This document shows positions 37,235 through 47,351 of a stretch of DNA of 64,000 nucleotides, in pieces. The position numbers were made by a program, and so were the translations under genes. The notes beneath the pieces were generated by a model. It searched no databases. It was not told the DNA's origin and worked only from the letters and a program-made list of their open reading frames with translations. The stretch spans positions 1,195,501-1,259,500 of the forward strand of contig NZ_CP117452.1 of assembly GCF_030687895.1 (NCBI RefSeq). Direction: 5' to 3'. Every line of letters starts with the position of its first letter. The first letter of the stretch is position 1. Source of the DNA: Pseudomonas sp. FP198. GTDB taxonomy: Bacteria > Pseudomonadota > Gammaproteobacteria > Pseudomonadales > Pseudomonadaceae.

Positions 37235-38026
37235 TCAGTTGGCGCTCATGGTCGAGCGCGGGGCGACTGGCTGGTTGTCGTTGGAAATGGTCACTTCCAC
37301 GCGACGGTTCATGGCACGGCCCGAGACGCTGGTGTTGTCGGCGACCGGAAATTCCTTGCCGTAACCCTGGGTCACGATGCGGGCCGGGTCGACGCCCATT
37401 TTCACCAGAGCGGTGCGCACCGAGCTGGCGCGGCGTTCGGACAGCGACTGGTTGTAGGAATCCGAACCGGTGCTATCGGTATAACCTTCGATGATCACCT
37501 TGCGATCCGGGTTTTCCTGAAGGAACTGCGCCAGTTTGCTCACATTGGTCATGCCGCTGGCGCGCAGGTCGGATTTGTTGGTGGCGAACAGCACGTCACC
37601 GAAGGTCACCAGCGTACCGCGCTCGGTCTGCTTGGCGTTGAGGCTGTCCTGCAACTGCTTGATCTGCGCGTTGCGGGCGTCGAGCAGTGCGCGGGCGCGT
37701 TCGTCACCGGCGTTTTTCAGCTCGGCTTCAGCGTTGCGCAAGGCGATGGTCTGCTTGGCCACTTCGACGCGCTGGTTGGTCAGGTAGGCCAGTTGGTCAA
37801 CCTTGGCTTCGTCTTCGTTGTCCAGGTAGGCCTTGTCGGCCTTGGCCAGGAAGTCGGAGGCCTCCTTGGTTTCCAGGGCCGCGACCTTGGTGGCCGCCGG
37901 GTCGGCCTGCAGGCCGTTGTAGTTGGTACGGGCCTGTTCCAGGTTCGCGTTCGGGTCGTGGGAGCAAGCGGCCAGGGCTACGCAGGCGGCAAGCAGGGCG
38001 GGCATCATGAAATGTTTGTGCGTCAT
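37235..38026 (-). CDS. lptF: OmpA-family lipoprotein LptF-like
   Basis: 263 residues. A signal peptide ends AACVALAACS, giving a lipidated cysteine. A helical region (about 30-140) rich in Ala, Lys and Glu is likely coiled coil. The C-terminal OmpA domain (about 145-255) has GYTDSTGSDSYNQ and LSERRASSVRTAL, the peptidoglycan-binding elements. Length and gene order match P. aeruginosa LptF, an outer-membrane lipoprotein under AlgU control. ATG at 38026 follows AAGGACGACAG. Partner gene DUF4398 lies 49 bases upstream. Confidence 0.88.
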   Translation of the reverse strand: MTHKHFMMPALLAACVALAACSHDPNANLEQARTNYNGLQADPAATKVAALETKEASDFLAKADKAYLDNEDEAKVDQLAYLTNQRVEVAKQTIALRNAEAELKNAGDERARALLDARNAQIKQLQDSLNAKQTERGTLVTFGDVLFATNKSDLRASGMTNVSKLAQFLQENPDRKVIIEGYTDSTGSDSYNQSLSERRASSVRTALVKMGVDPARIVTQGYGKEFPVADNTSVSGRAMNRRVEVTISNDNQPVAPRSTMSAN

Positions 38027-38075
38027 AGTCTGTCGTCCTTTTATCAATGAGAAGTACGTCGTGGCTCGAACAGGG

Positions 38076-38489
38076 TTACTGAACCTTGTTCATGCCTTCC
38101 TGACGCAGTTCCTGAACCCCTTTCTGGGAATCCTTGAGGGCCTGTTCGGCCTTGGCTGCCTGGGCCTTGCGTTCGGCAACGCGGGCATCCCATTCGGCCT
38201 GTTCGGCCAGACGCTTGGCCTCTTCGTAGTTCTCGTCGTGCATGGCGATCTCGGCCTGCTTGAGTTTGTCCTGGGCCGATTTCATTTCCACCGCGGCGAA
38301 CTCGGTGCCGCCCGCGCTGACGGCGCTGTTGACCGCCGATTGCGTGACCGCGTATTGCTCCGAAGGTGGGTTGCCGGCGCAACCGGCCAGGATGAAGCTG
38401 CTACCGATAGCCAGGGCAGCCAACTTCAGGCCGCGCAAGCCAGTGGATGAGGGTTTGGCAGTGCAGGTATTCATAGGCTTCAACTCCAT
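38076..38489 (-). CDS. DUF4398 lipoprotein
   Basis: 137 residues (132 if the ATG at 38474 is used; both have acceptable ribosome sites). A lipoprotein signal ends SSFILAGC. The mature part is a long helix rich in Ala, Glu and Lys (EFAAVEMKSAQDKLKQAEIA, AERKAQAAKAEQALKDSQ), typical of DUF4398. It forms a two-gene unit with lptF behind an AlgU-like promoter. Structural envelope role inferred. Confidence 0.86.
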   Translation of the reverse strand: MELKPMNTCTAKPSSTGLRGLKLAALAIGSSFILAGCAGNPPSEQYAVTQSAVNSAVSAGGTEFAAVEMKSAQDKLKQAEIAMHDENYEEAKRLAEQAEWDARVAERKAQAAKAEQALKDSQKGVQELRQEGMNKVQ

Positions 38490-38603
38490 TGGAAAACTCC
38501 TGAAAAAACACTAATCCATGCTGGGACCGAAGCCGTGACGTCTGTTTTGGCGCTGGCGCCAGGGCGCGTTTATTTAAACGACCGTTCCAGTATGGTTACT
38601 CGG

Positions 38604-38631
38604 TGTGACCCGAGGCGTTTTTCAAAAGTTC
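38604..38631 (-). promoter_or_regulatory. AlgU-like promoter for DUF4398-lptF
   Basis: On the minus strand GAACTT (38626-38631) and TCACA (38604-38608) are 17 bases apart. The predicted start is near 38598, giving a leader of about 110 bases. Family knowledge that lptF is AlgU-controlled supports the site. Confidence 0.68.
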
Positions 38632-38772
38632 AGGGAAGGATGGCCAATCGCCAAAAGAAATGCTGACTGATCGGTCAGTTGCCAAAAAGCTGAACTTTCA
38701 AGGCGGGCAGCGGTATCCCGGCACCACAAACTCGCTAGCGGTGCCGGGATAACGCGACGCGGGGAGGGGGAA

Positions 38773-39117
38773 TCAGTGCTTGGACTTGTCGTTTTGCGAG
38801 GAGAGTTGGCGCAGATGACGACGGGACAAGGCGAGAAATCGCGGGGTCGGACCGACGTCTTCGTACAGCGGGTCGCCTTCTTCATCGGTGGCCACGACCT
38901 GCGAGCCCTTGATGTAGGGAAAGCTGGCTTCCAGCTCCTCCAGCGCCGCGCCGATCAATTCACCGAGCAGTTCTTCGGGCTGGCGCTTGGGGTACATGTC
39001 GCAGATCGCCGCCAGGCGTGCGGCGGCTTCCACATCCAGATGAATCGTATAACCGGTCTGGGTCAGGTGACCCTTGGCGTTTTCTTCCCAGTGCTGAGCA
39101 AGTTCACGGATTTTCAT
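38773..39117 (-). CDS. Conserved hypothetical protein (114 residues)
   Basis: A short acidic soluble protein starting MKIRELAQHWEENAKG. The segment YTIHLDVEAAARLAAICDMYP looks like a ribbon-helix-helix-style strand plus helix, followed by ELLGELIGAALEELEASFPYI. It could therefore bind DNA or another protein. No signal peptide. It stands alone, divergent from ppc, with a 180-base intergenic region shared by both promoters. I do not recognise the family with certainty. Confidence 0.75.
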   Translation of the reverse strand: MKIRELAQHWEENAKGHLTQTGYTIHLDVEAAARLAAICDMYPKRQPEELLGELIGAALEELEASFPYIKGSQVVATDEEGDPLYEDVGPTPRFLALSRRHLRQLSSQNDKSKH

Positions 39118-39297
39118 GATGGCGCCTCAATGGACCCGCTCGTGGCGGGCGCGACAGTGACAAGCCGTTGTGTGGCTTACCCATGAGACTAGCTTTGGCT
39201 GACAAGGTTTAAAGTCCCTTCGTCGCTTGTCATAAGCGACCGGCATCGGCACTCTCTCCTACAAAGCTGTCCGGACCTTTTTGCTGGAGACCTGCTG

Positions 39298-41928
39298 ATG
39301 ACCGATATTGATGCCCGCTTGCGCGAGGACGTCCACCTGCTCGGCGAGCTGCTGGGCAATACCATTCGCGACCAGTACGGAGACGCCTTTCTCGACAAGA
39401 TCGAGCAGATTCGCAAAGGCGCGAAGGCTGACCGACGCGGATCGATGGATGCGGAACTGAGCGCCAGCCTCAACCAGTTGAGCGAGGACGAACTGCTGCC
39501 GGTAGCGCGGGCGTTCAACCAGTTCCTCAACCTGGCCAATATCGCCGAGCAATACCAGCTGATCCACCGCCGCGAAGAGTCCAGGCCGGCACCGTTCGAA
39601 GCACGCGTGCTGCCCGAGCTGCTGGCGCGCCTGCGAGCCGAAGGCCATGGCGCCGAGTCATTGGCCCGGCAGTTGGGCCGGCTGGAAATCGAACTGGTGC
39701 TCACTGCGCATCCCACGGAAGTCGCTCGGCGTACGTTGATCCAGAAATACGACGCGATCGCCGCGCAACTGGCCGCCCAGGACCATCGAGACCTCACCAG
39801 TGCCGAGCGCGCGCAGATCCACGAACGCTTGCAGCGGCTGATCGCCGAAGCCTGGCACACCGAAGAGATACGCCGGACCCGTCCGACTCCGGTGGACGAG
39901 GCCAAGTGGGGCTTCGCGGTGATCGAGCATTCGCTGTGGCACGCCATCCCCAATTACCTGCGCAAGGCTGACCAGGCCCTGCATGCCGCCACGGGGTTGC
40001 GCCTGCCGCTGGAAGCCGCGCCGATCCGCTTTGCCTCGTGGATGGGCGGCGACCGGGACGGCAACCCGAACGTCACCGCCGCGGTCACTCGCGAGGTGTT
40101 GCTGCTGGCGCGCTGGATGGCGGCTGACCTGTATTTGCGCGACGTCGATCATCTGGCCGCCGACTTGTCCATGCAGAAAGCCAACGAGGCCTTGCGCGCC
40201 CAGGCCGGTGACAGCGCCGAGCCCTATCGCGCGGTGCTCAAGCAATTGCGCGAACGCCTGCGAGCCACGCGCAACTGGGCCCAAGCCTCCTTGAAGGGCA
40301 CGACGCCGGCGACCGCCGAGGTGTTGCAGGACAACCGTGAACTGCTCGATCCGTTGGAGTTGTGCTACCAGTCCCTGCATGAGTGCGGCATGGGCGTGAT
40401 TGCCGACGGGCCGTTGCTCGATTGCCTGCGCCGAGCGGTGACTTTCGGCCTGTTCCTGGTGCGCCTCGACGTGCGCCAGGACTCGACGCGGCACACGGCG
40501 GCGATGACCGAGATCACCGATTACCTCGGGCTGGGGCGTTACGAGGAATGGGACGAAGAGCAGCGCATCGGTTTCCTCCTCGGCGAGCTGAATAATCGTC
40601 GGCCCTTGTTGCCGCCTTACTTCAAGCCGTCGGCCGATACGGCGGAAGTCCTGGCCACGTGCCGCGAGGTTGCGGCGGCACCGGCAGCGTCCCTGGGCTC
40701 TTATGTGATTTCCATGGCCGGCGCGGCTTCCGATGTGCTGGCGGTGCAGTTGCTGCTCAAGGAGGCCGGTGTATTGCGGCCGATGCGCGTAGTGCCGCTG
40801 TTCGAAACCCTCGCCGACCTGGATAACGCCGGGCCGGTGATCGAACGCCTGCTGTTGCTGCCGGGTTATCGCTCGCGCCTGCAAGGTCCCCAGGAAGTGA
40901 TGATCGGCTATTCCGACTCGGCCAAGGACGCCGGGACCACGGCGGCGGCCTGGGCGCAATACCGCGCCCAGGAGCGGTTGGTGGACATCTGCCGCGAGCA
41001 GCAAGTCGAATTGCTGTTGTTCCATGGCCGCGGTGGCACCGTCGGCCGTGGTGGCGGCCCGGCGCACGCGGCGATCCTGTCCCAGCCGCCGGGCTCGGTG
41101 GCCGGACGTTTCCGCACCACCGAACAGGGCGAAATGATTCGTTTCAAATTCGGCCTGCCGGACATCGCCGAACAGAACCTCAATCTTTACCTCGCCGCAG
41201 TGCTCGAAGCGACCTTGTTGCCACCACCGCCACCAACCCCGCAATGGCGGCATCTGATGGATGAGTTGGCTGCCGACGGGGTCAATGCCTACCGGGCCGT
41301 CGTGCGGGAAAATCCGCAATTCGTCGAGTATTTCCGCCAGTCCACGCCGGAACAGGAACTGGGCCGCCTGCCCTTGGGCAGCCGTCCGGCCAAACGTCGG
41401 GCTGGCGGTATCGAAAGCCTGCGGGCGATCCCGTGGATTTTCGGCTGGACCCAGACCCGGCTGATGCTGCCGGCCTGGCTCGGTTGGGAAACCGCCCTGG
41501 GCAAGGCGCTGGAGCGCGGCGAGGGCGAACTGCTCGGTCAGATGCGTGAGCAATGGCCGTTCTTCCGCACCCGCATCGACATGCTGGAGATGGTCCTGGC
41601 CAAGGCCGACGCCGATATTGCCCAGTCCTATGACGAGCGTCTGGTGGAACCAGCGTTGCTGCCTTTGGGCGAGCATTTACGCGACCTATTGTCGCAGGCC
41701 TGTTCGGTGGTCCTGGGCCTGACCGGCCAGTCGCAGCTACTGGCACATAGCCCAGACACGCTGGAATTCATCCGCCTGCGCAATACCTACCTCGACCCGC
41801 TGCACCTGTTGCAGGCCGAGCTGCTGGCACGTTCGCGGCAGCAGGACGTGGCCCAGGGCAGCCCTGTGGAACAGGCGTTGCTGGTGTCTGTGGCAGGGAT
41901 TGCCGCCGGTTTGCGCAACACCGGCTAA
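39298..41928 (+). CDS. ppc: Phosphoenolpyruvate carboxylase
   Basis: 876 residues. Carboxylates PEP to oxaloacetate, replenishing the TCA cycle. His138 in [13 protein letters not shown] is the catalytic histidine. Other signatures: [27 protein letters not shown] and [16 protein letters not shown]. The C-terminus ends in the allosteric-site tail RNTG. Full length. ATG after GCTGGAGACCTGCTG. Followed by a strong hairpin. Confidence 0.97.
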   Translation: MTDIDARLREDVHLLGELLGNTIRDQYGDAFLDKIEQIRKGAKADRRGSMDAELSASLNQLSEDELLPVARAFNQFLNLANIAEQYQLIHRREESRPAPFEARVLPELLARLRAEGHGAESLARQLGRLEIELVLTAHPTEVARRTLIQKYDAIAAQLAAQDHRDLTSAERAQIHERLQRLIAEAWHTEEIRRTRPTPVDEAKWGFAVIEHSLWHAIPNYLRKADQALHAATGLRLPLEAAPIRFASWMGGDRDGNPNVTAAVTREVLLLARWMAADLYLRDVDHLAADLSMQKANEALRAQAGDSAEPYRAVLKQLRERLRATRNWAQASLKGTTPATAEVLQDNRELLDPLELCYQSLHECGMGVIADGPLLDCLRRAVTFGLFLVRLDVRQDSTRHTAAMTEITDYLGLGRYEEWDEEQRIGFLLGELNNRRPLLPPYFKPSADTAEVLATCREVAAAPAASLGSYVISMAGAASDVLAVQLLLKEAGVLRPMRVVPLFETLADLDNAGPVIERLLLLPGYRSRLQGPQEVMIGYSDSAKDAGTTAAAWAQYRAQERLVDICREQQVELLLFHGRGGTVGRGGGPAHAAILSQPPGSVAGRFRTTEQGEMIRFKFGLPDIAEQNLNLYLAAVLEATLLPPPPPTPQWRHLMDELAADGVNAYRAVVRENPQFVEYFRQSTPEQELGRLPLGSRPAKRRAGGIESLRAIPWIFGWTQTRLMLPAWLGWETALGKALERGEGELLGQMREQWPFFRTRIDMLEMVLAKADADIAQSYDERLVEPALLPLGEHLRDLLSQACSVVLGLTGQSQLLAHSPDTLEFIRLRNTYLDPLHLLQAELLARSRQQDVAQGSPVEQALLVSVAGIAAGLRNTG

Positions 41929-42867
<939 letters not shown>

Positions 42868-42886
42868 AAACGCTGATCGCAGCCTC

Positions 42887-42919
42887 AACTACGGCCCGCT
42901 TGCGGGCCGTAGTTGTTTA
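42887..42919 (+). terminator. Terminator between adk and tsaB
   Basis: AACTACGGCCCGC and its inverse GCGGGCCGTAGTT, a 13-bp stem with a two-base loop and GTTTAT after it. Confidence 0.85.
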
Positions 42920-42959
42920 TACTGGCGCACTTTTTCCCACCTGATTTACGGACATATCG

Positions 42960-43637
42960 ATGAGCACCTTGCTGGCCCTGGACACCGCGACTGAAGCTTG
43001 CTCCGTTGCCTTGCTGCATGACGGCAAGGTCACGAGCCACTACGAGGTGATCCCGCGCCTGCATGCGCAAAAATTGCTGCCGATGATCCAGCAATTGCTC
43101 AGCAACGCCGGGATCACCTTGCAAGCCGTGGATGCGATCGCCTTTGGTCGCGGCCCGGGTGCGTTTACCGGCGTGCGCATCGCCATTGGCGTCGTGCAGG
43201 GCCTGGCCTTCGCCTTGGAACGCCCGGTATTGCCGGTCTCGAACCTGGCCGTACTGGCCCAGCGCGCCTTGCGCGAGCACGGCGCGCATCAGGTTGCGGC
43301 CGCCATCGATGCGCGCATGGACGAGGTGTACTGGGGCTGCTATCGCGAAACCGCTGGCGAGATGCGCCTGGTCGGTGCCGAGGCGGTGTTGCCACCCGAA
43401 GCGGCGGCGTTGCCGACTGACACCCGCGGTGACTGGTTCGGCGCCGGTACCGGTTGGGGCTACGGCGAGCGAATCGGCGTCAGCCTTGTCGGCCAGGATG
43501 CCTCGATGTTGCCCCATGCCGAAGACCTGCTGGCCCTGGCACGCTTTGCCTGGGAGCGCGGCGAAGCCATCCCGGCCGACGATGCGCAGCCGGTCTACCT
43601 GCGGGACAAGGTAGCGACGCCCAAGTCCGAACGGTAA
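42960..43637 (+). CDS. tsaB: tRNA threonylcarbamoyladenosine biosynthesis protein TsaB
   Basis: 225 residues. Partner of TsaD and TsaE in making t6A at position 37 of ANN-decoding tRNAs. Typical ASKHA-fold start LLALDTATEACSVAL, then HAQKLLPMIQQLL and AFGRGPGAFTGVRIAIG. The protein itself is a scaffold; catalysis is by TsaD. Note tcdA elsewhere in the window modifies the same nucleotide further. Confidence 0.95.
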   Translation: MSTLLALDTATEACSVALLHDGKVTSHYEVIPRLHAQKLLPMIQQLLSNAGITLQAVDAIAFGRGPGAFTGVRIAIGVVQGLAFALERPVLPVSNLAVLAQRALREHGAHQVAAAIDARMDEVYWGCYRETAGEMRLVGAEAVLPPEAAALPTDTRGDWFGAGTGWGYGERIGVSLVGQDASMLPHAEDLLALARFAWERGEAIPADDAQPVYLRDKVATPKSER

Positions 43638-43671
43638 ACCCAAACTTGACCACACTCTCGAGCGAGCACAA

Positions 43672-43703
43672 TTGTGGCGAGGGAGCTTGCTCCCTCGCCA
43701 CAA
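43672..43703. repeat. REP palindrome after tsaB
   Basis: A perfect palindrome TTGTGGCGAGGGAGC and its inverse with a two-base centre; a strong hairpin 34 bases after the tsaB stop. 43704-43894 shows no further gene. Confidence 0.9.
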
Positions 43704-43894
43704 AGGCGTTGCTCCGGCTCAAAACCCGCCAAAGTCATCCTAAGAGCCAAAAGTCACACGCAAAATTGCCAGTCGTCACTTTTTTCGCCGGTTTTTAAAC
43801 CTTTTTGCCTTTATGTGTTCTAGTTATCACTTGCGCATTTGCGCGGATACGAATGTGCCGCTAAATTGCCATCATTGATACCGAGCATTCTGTT

Positions 43895-44203
43895 ATGCGT
43901 ATAGACGGCGTTTCATCCCAGTCCTACCCCATCAAGCGTCGGCCTCGTGCGGGTAAAGCCGCTGAGCCGGAAAACTTCGATGACATCGATGGTGAGCTGG
44001 AATTTCCGTCCGAAGAGCAACTGGCCGCCCGCGCCGCCAAAGCCTCTGCGCAACGCCTGAGCAATCTTCCCGCCCGTCAGCAGGACATGCTGTATCACCG
44101 CGCCATGAGCCGCAGTGTCGCCACGGCGCTGGCCAGCTACCTGAGCACCGCCGGTTTTGTTGATTGGGATATGGAAGTGCTGGGCCTCGACCTCTACATC
44201 TGA
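43895..44203 (+). CDS. Hypothetical protein (102 residues)
   Basis: Starts MRIDGVSSQSYPIKRRPRAG. An N-terminal basic, disordered-looking part is followed by an acidic segment and a helical C-terminal half (RLSNLPARQQDMLYHRAMSRSVATALASYL). Ends VLGLDLYI. No ribosome site is obvious. The stop TGA overlaps the next gene's ATG, so DUF72 translation is probably coupled to it. I do not recognise a family. Confidence 0.72.
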   Translation: MRIDGVSSQSYPIKRRPRAGKAAEPENFDDIDGELEFPSEEQLAARAAKASAQRLSNLPARQQDMLYHRAMSRSVATALASYLSTAGFVDWDMEVLGLDLYI

Positions 44204-45063
44204 TGCGGTTGCCCTACTATCTGGGTTGCCCGTCCTGGAGCGAAAACGCCTGGCGCGATTATCTTTATCCCCAGGACGCCAAAAGCTCCGATTTCCTCAG
44301 TCTCTACTCTCAAGTATTCAATGCCGTGGAAGGCAACACGACCTTCTACGCGAGCCCGGCCGCGTCCACCGTTCAGCGCTGGGCCGAGATCATGCCCGAG
44401 CACTTTCGCTTCACCGCCAAGATCCCCGGTGACATCAGCCACGGCGGCGACCTGCGCGAACACCTGACCGCCACCGAAACCTTTGTCCAGTTGCTGAGCC
44501 CGTTGGGCAAGCGCGTCTCGCCGTTCTGGCTGCAACTGTCCAAGGCGTTCACGCCCAATCGATTGCCGGAGCTGGCGGCATTCATCGAGGCGTTCCCACG
44601 GCCGTTGGCCGTAGAGGTGCGTCACGCTGAGTTTTTTGCCAAAGGCGACGCCGAACGACAGCTCAACCGCTTGCTGCTCGATCGCGGTGTCGAACGCATC
44701 TGTCTCGATCCCCGCGGCTTGTTCAGCTGCGCGTCGACCGCCCCTGAAGTCATTCATGCGCAATACAAGAAGCCCCGGGTGCCGACGCGGCCGGCGGCGT
44801 TCACTCAATACCCGCAAGTGCGCTTCGTCGGTCATCCGGTAGTCGAGGCCAACGAGCCGTTCCTGACGCCATGGGTAGAAAAAATCGCCGTGTGGATCGA
44901 AGAGGGGCGCACGCCGTATATGTTCCTGCACACCGCCGACAATCTGCTGGCGGCGAAACTCGCGATGCATTTTCACAGCCGCCTGATGAAGCGTTTGCCT
45001 GGCTTGCCGGCGCTGCCTGAGCTATATAGAGAACCCGCCGCCGAGCAACTCGGTCTGCTCTGA
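44203..45063 (+). CDS. DUF72 domain protein
   Basis: 286 residues from MRLPYYLGCPSWSENAW. The TIM-barrel-like DUF72 family is marked by GCPSW near the start, FYASPAASTVQRWAE, FRFTAKIPGDISHGG and LAVEVRHAEFF. Function unknown; the fold suggests an enzyme or metal/nucleic-acid role. Start at 44203 overlaps the previous stop, and the extended frame from 44164 is rejected. Confidence 0.88.
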   Translation: MRLPYYLGCPSWSENAWRDYLYPQDAKSSDFLSLYSQVFNAVEGNTTFYASPAASTVQRWAEIMPEHFRFTAKIPGDISHGGDLREHLTATETFVQLLSPLGKRVSPFWLQLSKAFTPNRLPELAAFIEAFPRPLAVEVRHAEFFAKGDAERQLNRLLLDRGVERICLDPRGLFSCASTAPEVIHAQYKKPRVPTRPAAFTQYPQVRFVGHPVVEANEPFLTPWVEKIAVWIEEGRTPYMFLHTADNLLAAKLAMHFHSRLMKRLPGLPALPELYREPAAEQLGLL

Positions 45064-45098
45064 GGCGAACTCCGCAAAATTGCCCAGGAGCGACTTTC

Positions 45099-45920
45099 AT
45101 GGATGCACAAACCCGCCGAGCCCAGGCGTTCAAGGCCTTGCACGAACGCGATGGGGCGTTTGTCATTCCCAATCCATGGGATGCCGGTTCGGCAAAGATG
45201 CTCGCCAGCCTCGGCTTTGAAGCATTGGCGACGACCAGTGCCGGTCACGCTTTTTCCCTGGCACGACCTGACGGCGCCCTGGGCCTTGATGACACGCTGG
45301 CGAATGTGCGAGCGATTGTTGCGGCCACGGACCTGCCAGTGGCCGTCGACCTGGAAAACGGCTTTGCCGATGCGCCCGAAGACTGCGCCCGCAGCTTGCT
45401 CAGCGCGGCGCAAGCCGGCGCGGTAGGGGGCTCCATTGAAGATGCCACGGGCCGCGAAGACAGCCCGATCTACGATTTCGAGCACGCCGTGGCGCGGGTC
45501 AAGGCCGCCGCCGAGGCGGTGCGCAGTCTGCCTTTCCCTTTCCTGCTGACCGCGCGGGCGGAAAATTTCCTGCATGGCAGGCCGGATCTGGACGACACGA
45601 TCCGGCGCCTGAAGGCCTTCGCCGACGCCGGCGCCGATGTGCTGTACGCGCCGGGGCTGAGCAGCGCCGAGCAAGTGCTGGCGGTGGTCCGGGCCGTGGC
45701 GCCCAAGCCCGTTAACGTACTGATGTCCGGCGCGCTGGACCTGACGGTGGCCCAATTGAGTGAACTGGGCGTCAAGCGCATCAGTGTCGGATCGGCCCTC
45801 GCGCTGGCGGCGTATGGCGAGTTTTTCCGCGCCGCCGAAGAAATCCAGCGGCAGGGGACCTTCACTTTCACCCGTCGCTCAATGCCTTTCAACCAGGCCA
45901 ATCAATTATTCAAGGGTTGA
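45099..45920 (+). CDS. Isocitrate lyase/PEP mutase superfamily protein
   Basis: 273 residues. The superfamily cleaves or forms C-C or C-P bonds on alpha-keto/hydroxy acids. Visible barrel elements: FVIPNPWDAGSAKMLASLGF, ATTSAGHAFSLA, VAVDLENGFADAP and GAVGGSIEDATG with acidic metal ligands, LLTARAENFL and YAPGLSSAEQV. The KKCGH-type isocitrate lyase loop is absent, so it is not canonical isocitrate lyase. Reaction unknown. Precedes the extensin-like gene by 16 bases. Confidence 0.85.
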   Translation: MDAQTRRAQAFKALHERDGAFVIPNPWDAGSAKMLASLGFEALATTSAGHAFSLARPDGALGLDDTLANVRAIVAATDLPVAVDLENGFADAPEDCARSLLSAAQAGAVGGSIEDATGREDSPIYDFEHAVARVKAAAEAVRSLPFPFLLTARAENFLHGRPDLDDTIRRLKAFADAGADVLYAPGLSSAEQVLAVVRAVAPKPVNVLMSGALDLTVAQLSELGVKRISVGSALALAAYGEFFRAAEEIQRQGTFTFTRRSMPFNQANQLFKG

Positions 45921-45936
45921 AGCCCGGGGCGTTGTC

Positions 45937-46635
45937 GTGCGGTTTTTGAAAGGACTGATGGTATTGACGCTGATCGCTGGCGTCGCGGTGGTGGCGGTAT
46001 GGCGCGGTTGGCTGGCCGTACCGCCGCAATGGAACCCCTGGGCGCCGCTGGACGTGAAAGCGCCGCCAAATCTGCTGACCCGCTACAAACTCATGGCGCT
46101 GCGCAACGATCCGCAACTGTGTGACCAGGCGCTCGCCACGTCGGGGCTGCGCACCGCTCGCCAGGCTGACAGCGGCGCCAATACCTCGTGCCCGCTGACC
46201 AATGTGCTGCGGGTGCAGGGCGGTGAGGTAGGGTTGAGCAGCAGCTTCCTCGCCAGTTGCCCACTGGCGGTGGCCTTCGCGCTGTTCGAGCGCCATGCAT
46301 TGCAGCCGGCGGCAATGGCCGCCTATGGCAAGCAAGTCACGCGGGTCGATCACCTGGGCAGTTTTGCCTGTCGCAACATGTACGGTCGTGAAAGCGGCGC
46401 GCGCAGCCAGCACGCCACTGCCAGCGCGTTGGACATCGCCGGGTTTCGCCTGGCCGATGGACGAACCGTCAGCGTGCTCAGGGATTGGCCGAAGGACAAC
46501 ACCGATGCGCAGTTTCTACGGCAGGTGCGCGATGGCGCCTGCGACATGTTCAGTGTGGTCTTGAGTCCGGATTACAACGCGGCGCACCGCAACCATTTTC
46601 ATCTGGATGTGGGGCCCTGGTGGATTTGTCGTTGA
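45937..46635 (+). CDS. Extensin-like C-terminal domain protein
   Basis: 232 residues if started at the GTG 45937 (MRFLKGLMVLTLIAGVAVV); an ATG at 45958 is an alternative. One N-terminal membrane anchor (about 3-25). The domain (about 60-230) has CPLTNVLRVQ, SFACRNMYGRESG, HATASALDIAGFRL and HRNHFHLDVGP. The spaced His-Asp...His pattern resembles the zinc sites of M15-type D-Ala-D-Ala peptidases, so a cell-wall role is likely. Start choice is moderate. Confidence 0.82.
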   Translation: MRFLKGLMVLTLIAGVAVVAVWRGWLAVPPQWNPWAPLDVKAPPNLLTRYKLMALRNDPQLCDQALATSGLRTARQADSGANTSCPLTNVLRVQGGEVGLSSSFLASCPLAVAFALFERHALQPAAMAAYGKQVTRVDHLGSFACRNMYGRESGARSQHATASALDIAGFRLADGRTVSVLRDWPKDNTDAQFLRQVRDGACDMFSVVLSPDYNAAHRNHFHLDVGPWWICR

Positions 46636-46639
46636 GGAC

Positions 46640-47260
46640 TCAGGCAGCGATGCGCAGGTTCTGCAATACGATCGGACGCGCCCAGCGAGTGTCGAAGTCC
46701 AGTTGTTTCTGCTGTGCCACCAGTTCCTCTTCCGGGAATGGAGGGAATGGCTTGTCCAACAGGTCGAGCTCGAATTCGGCAATCGGCAGGGGCAGTCGAC
46801 GCGGCTGTGGCGCCGGGCCCGGTTCTGGCAACGGTTGACCGGCGGCGAGGACAATCGGGCGAACCCAGTTGCTCTCGAAGGTCTGCTGCTTTTGCTGTGC
46901 GACGATTTCTTCTGGCGGGAAGGGCGGGAACGGCTTGTCGAGCAAATCGAGTTCGAACTCGGCGATCGGCAGGAACAACGGCTCGGGTGGCTTGACCTGG
47001 GTTTCCGTCACGTCGCAGGTGCGCTGGCTGACGATATGCTCCAGCAGCTCGGCGCCCAGGGTCGGTTCAACCGCTTCATCGAGGGCGACTGGCTGGTAGC
47101 TGCCGGGCGCCGGTGCGTTTTCACCTAACTGGTCGGCCAGGGCCCGGGCAAAAAAATCCTGCCACAGGTGACTGACGCCGCTCAGCGCTTGGGTGTTGCG
47201 CAGGCTGTAATCGCCGTAAGGGGAGATAACGCCTATCGATGTGGATTGAATGTCTGACAT
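46640..47260 (-). CDS. Hypothetical protein with a duplicated 42-residue block
   Basis: 206 residues. Residues 97-138 and 158-199 are near copies: both begin LPIAEFELDLLDKPFPPFP, continue EE-VAQQKQ and end in RPIVL. A proline-rich linker (GQPLPEPGPAPQPRR) separates them. The N-terminal 90 residues (MSDIQSTSIGVISPYGDYSL) are not repeated. No signal peptide or membrane segment. The short linear repeats look like binding motifs. Convergent with the extensin-like gene, 4 bases apart. No function can be assigned. Confidence 0.8.
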   Translation of the reverse strand: MSDIQSTSIGVISPYGDYSLRNTQALSGVSHLWQDFFARALADQLGENAPAPGSYQPVALDEAVEPTLGAELLEHIVSQRTCDVTETQVKPPEPLFLPIAEFELDLLDKPFPPFPPEEIVAQQKQQTFESNWVRPIVLAAGQPLPEPGPAPQPRRLPLPIAEFELDLLDKPFPPFPEEELVAQQKQLDFDTRWARPIVLQNLRIAA

Positions 47261-47351
47261 TTTTCTCGGTCGACGCTCAGCTCTGGCAAAATGCCGTTCA
47301 CCGTTGTTATCGGCCGTTTTTGCCGATCCTTAATTTTTTGAGCATGTTTTC

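Noticed and set aside
39658..41676. 672-codon open frame opposite ppc
   Set aside because: It is a mirror of the strong ppc coding sequence in GC-rich DNA, with no recognisable motif.
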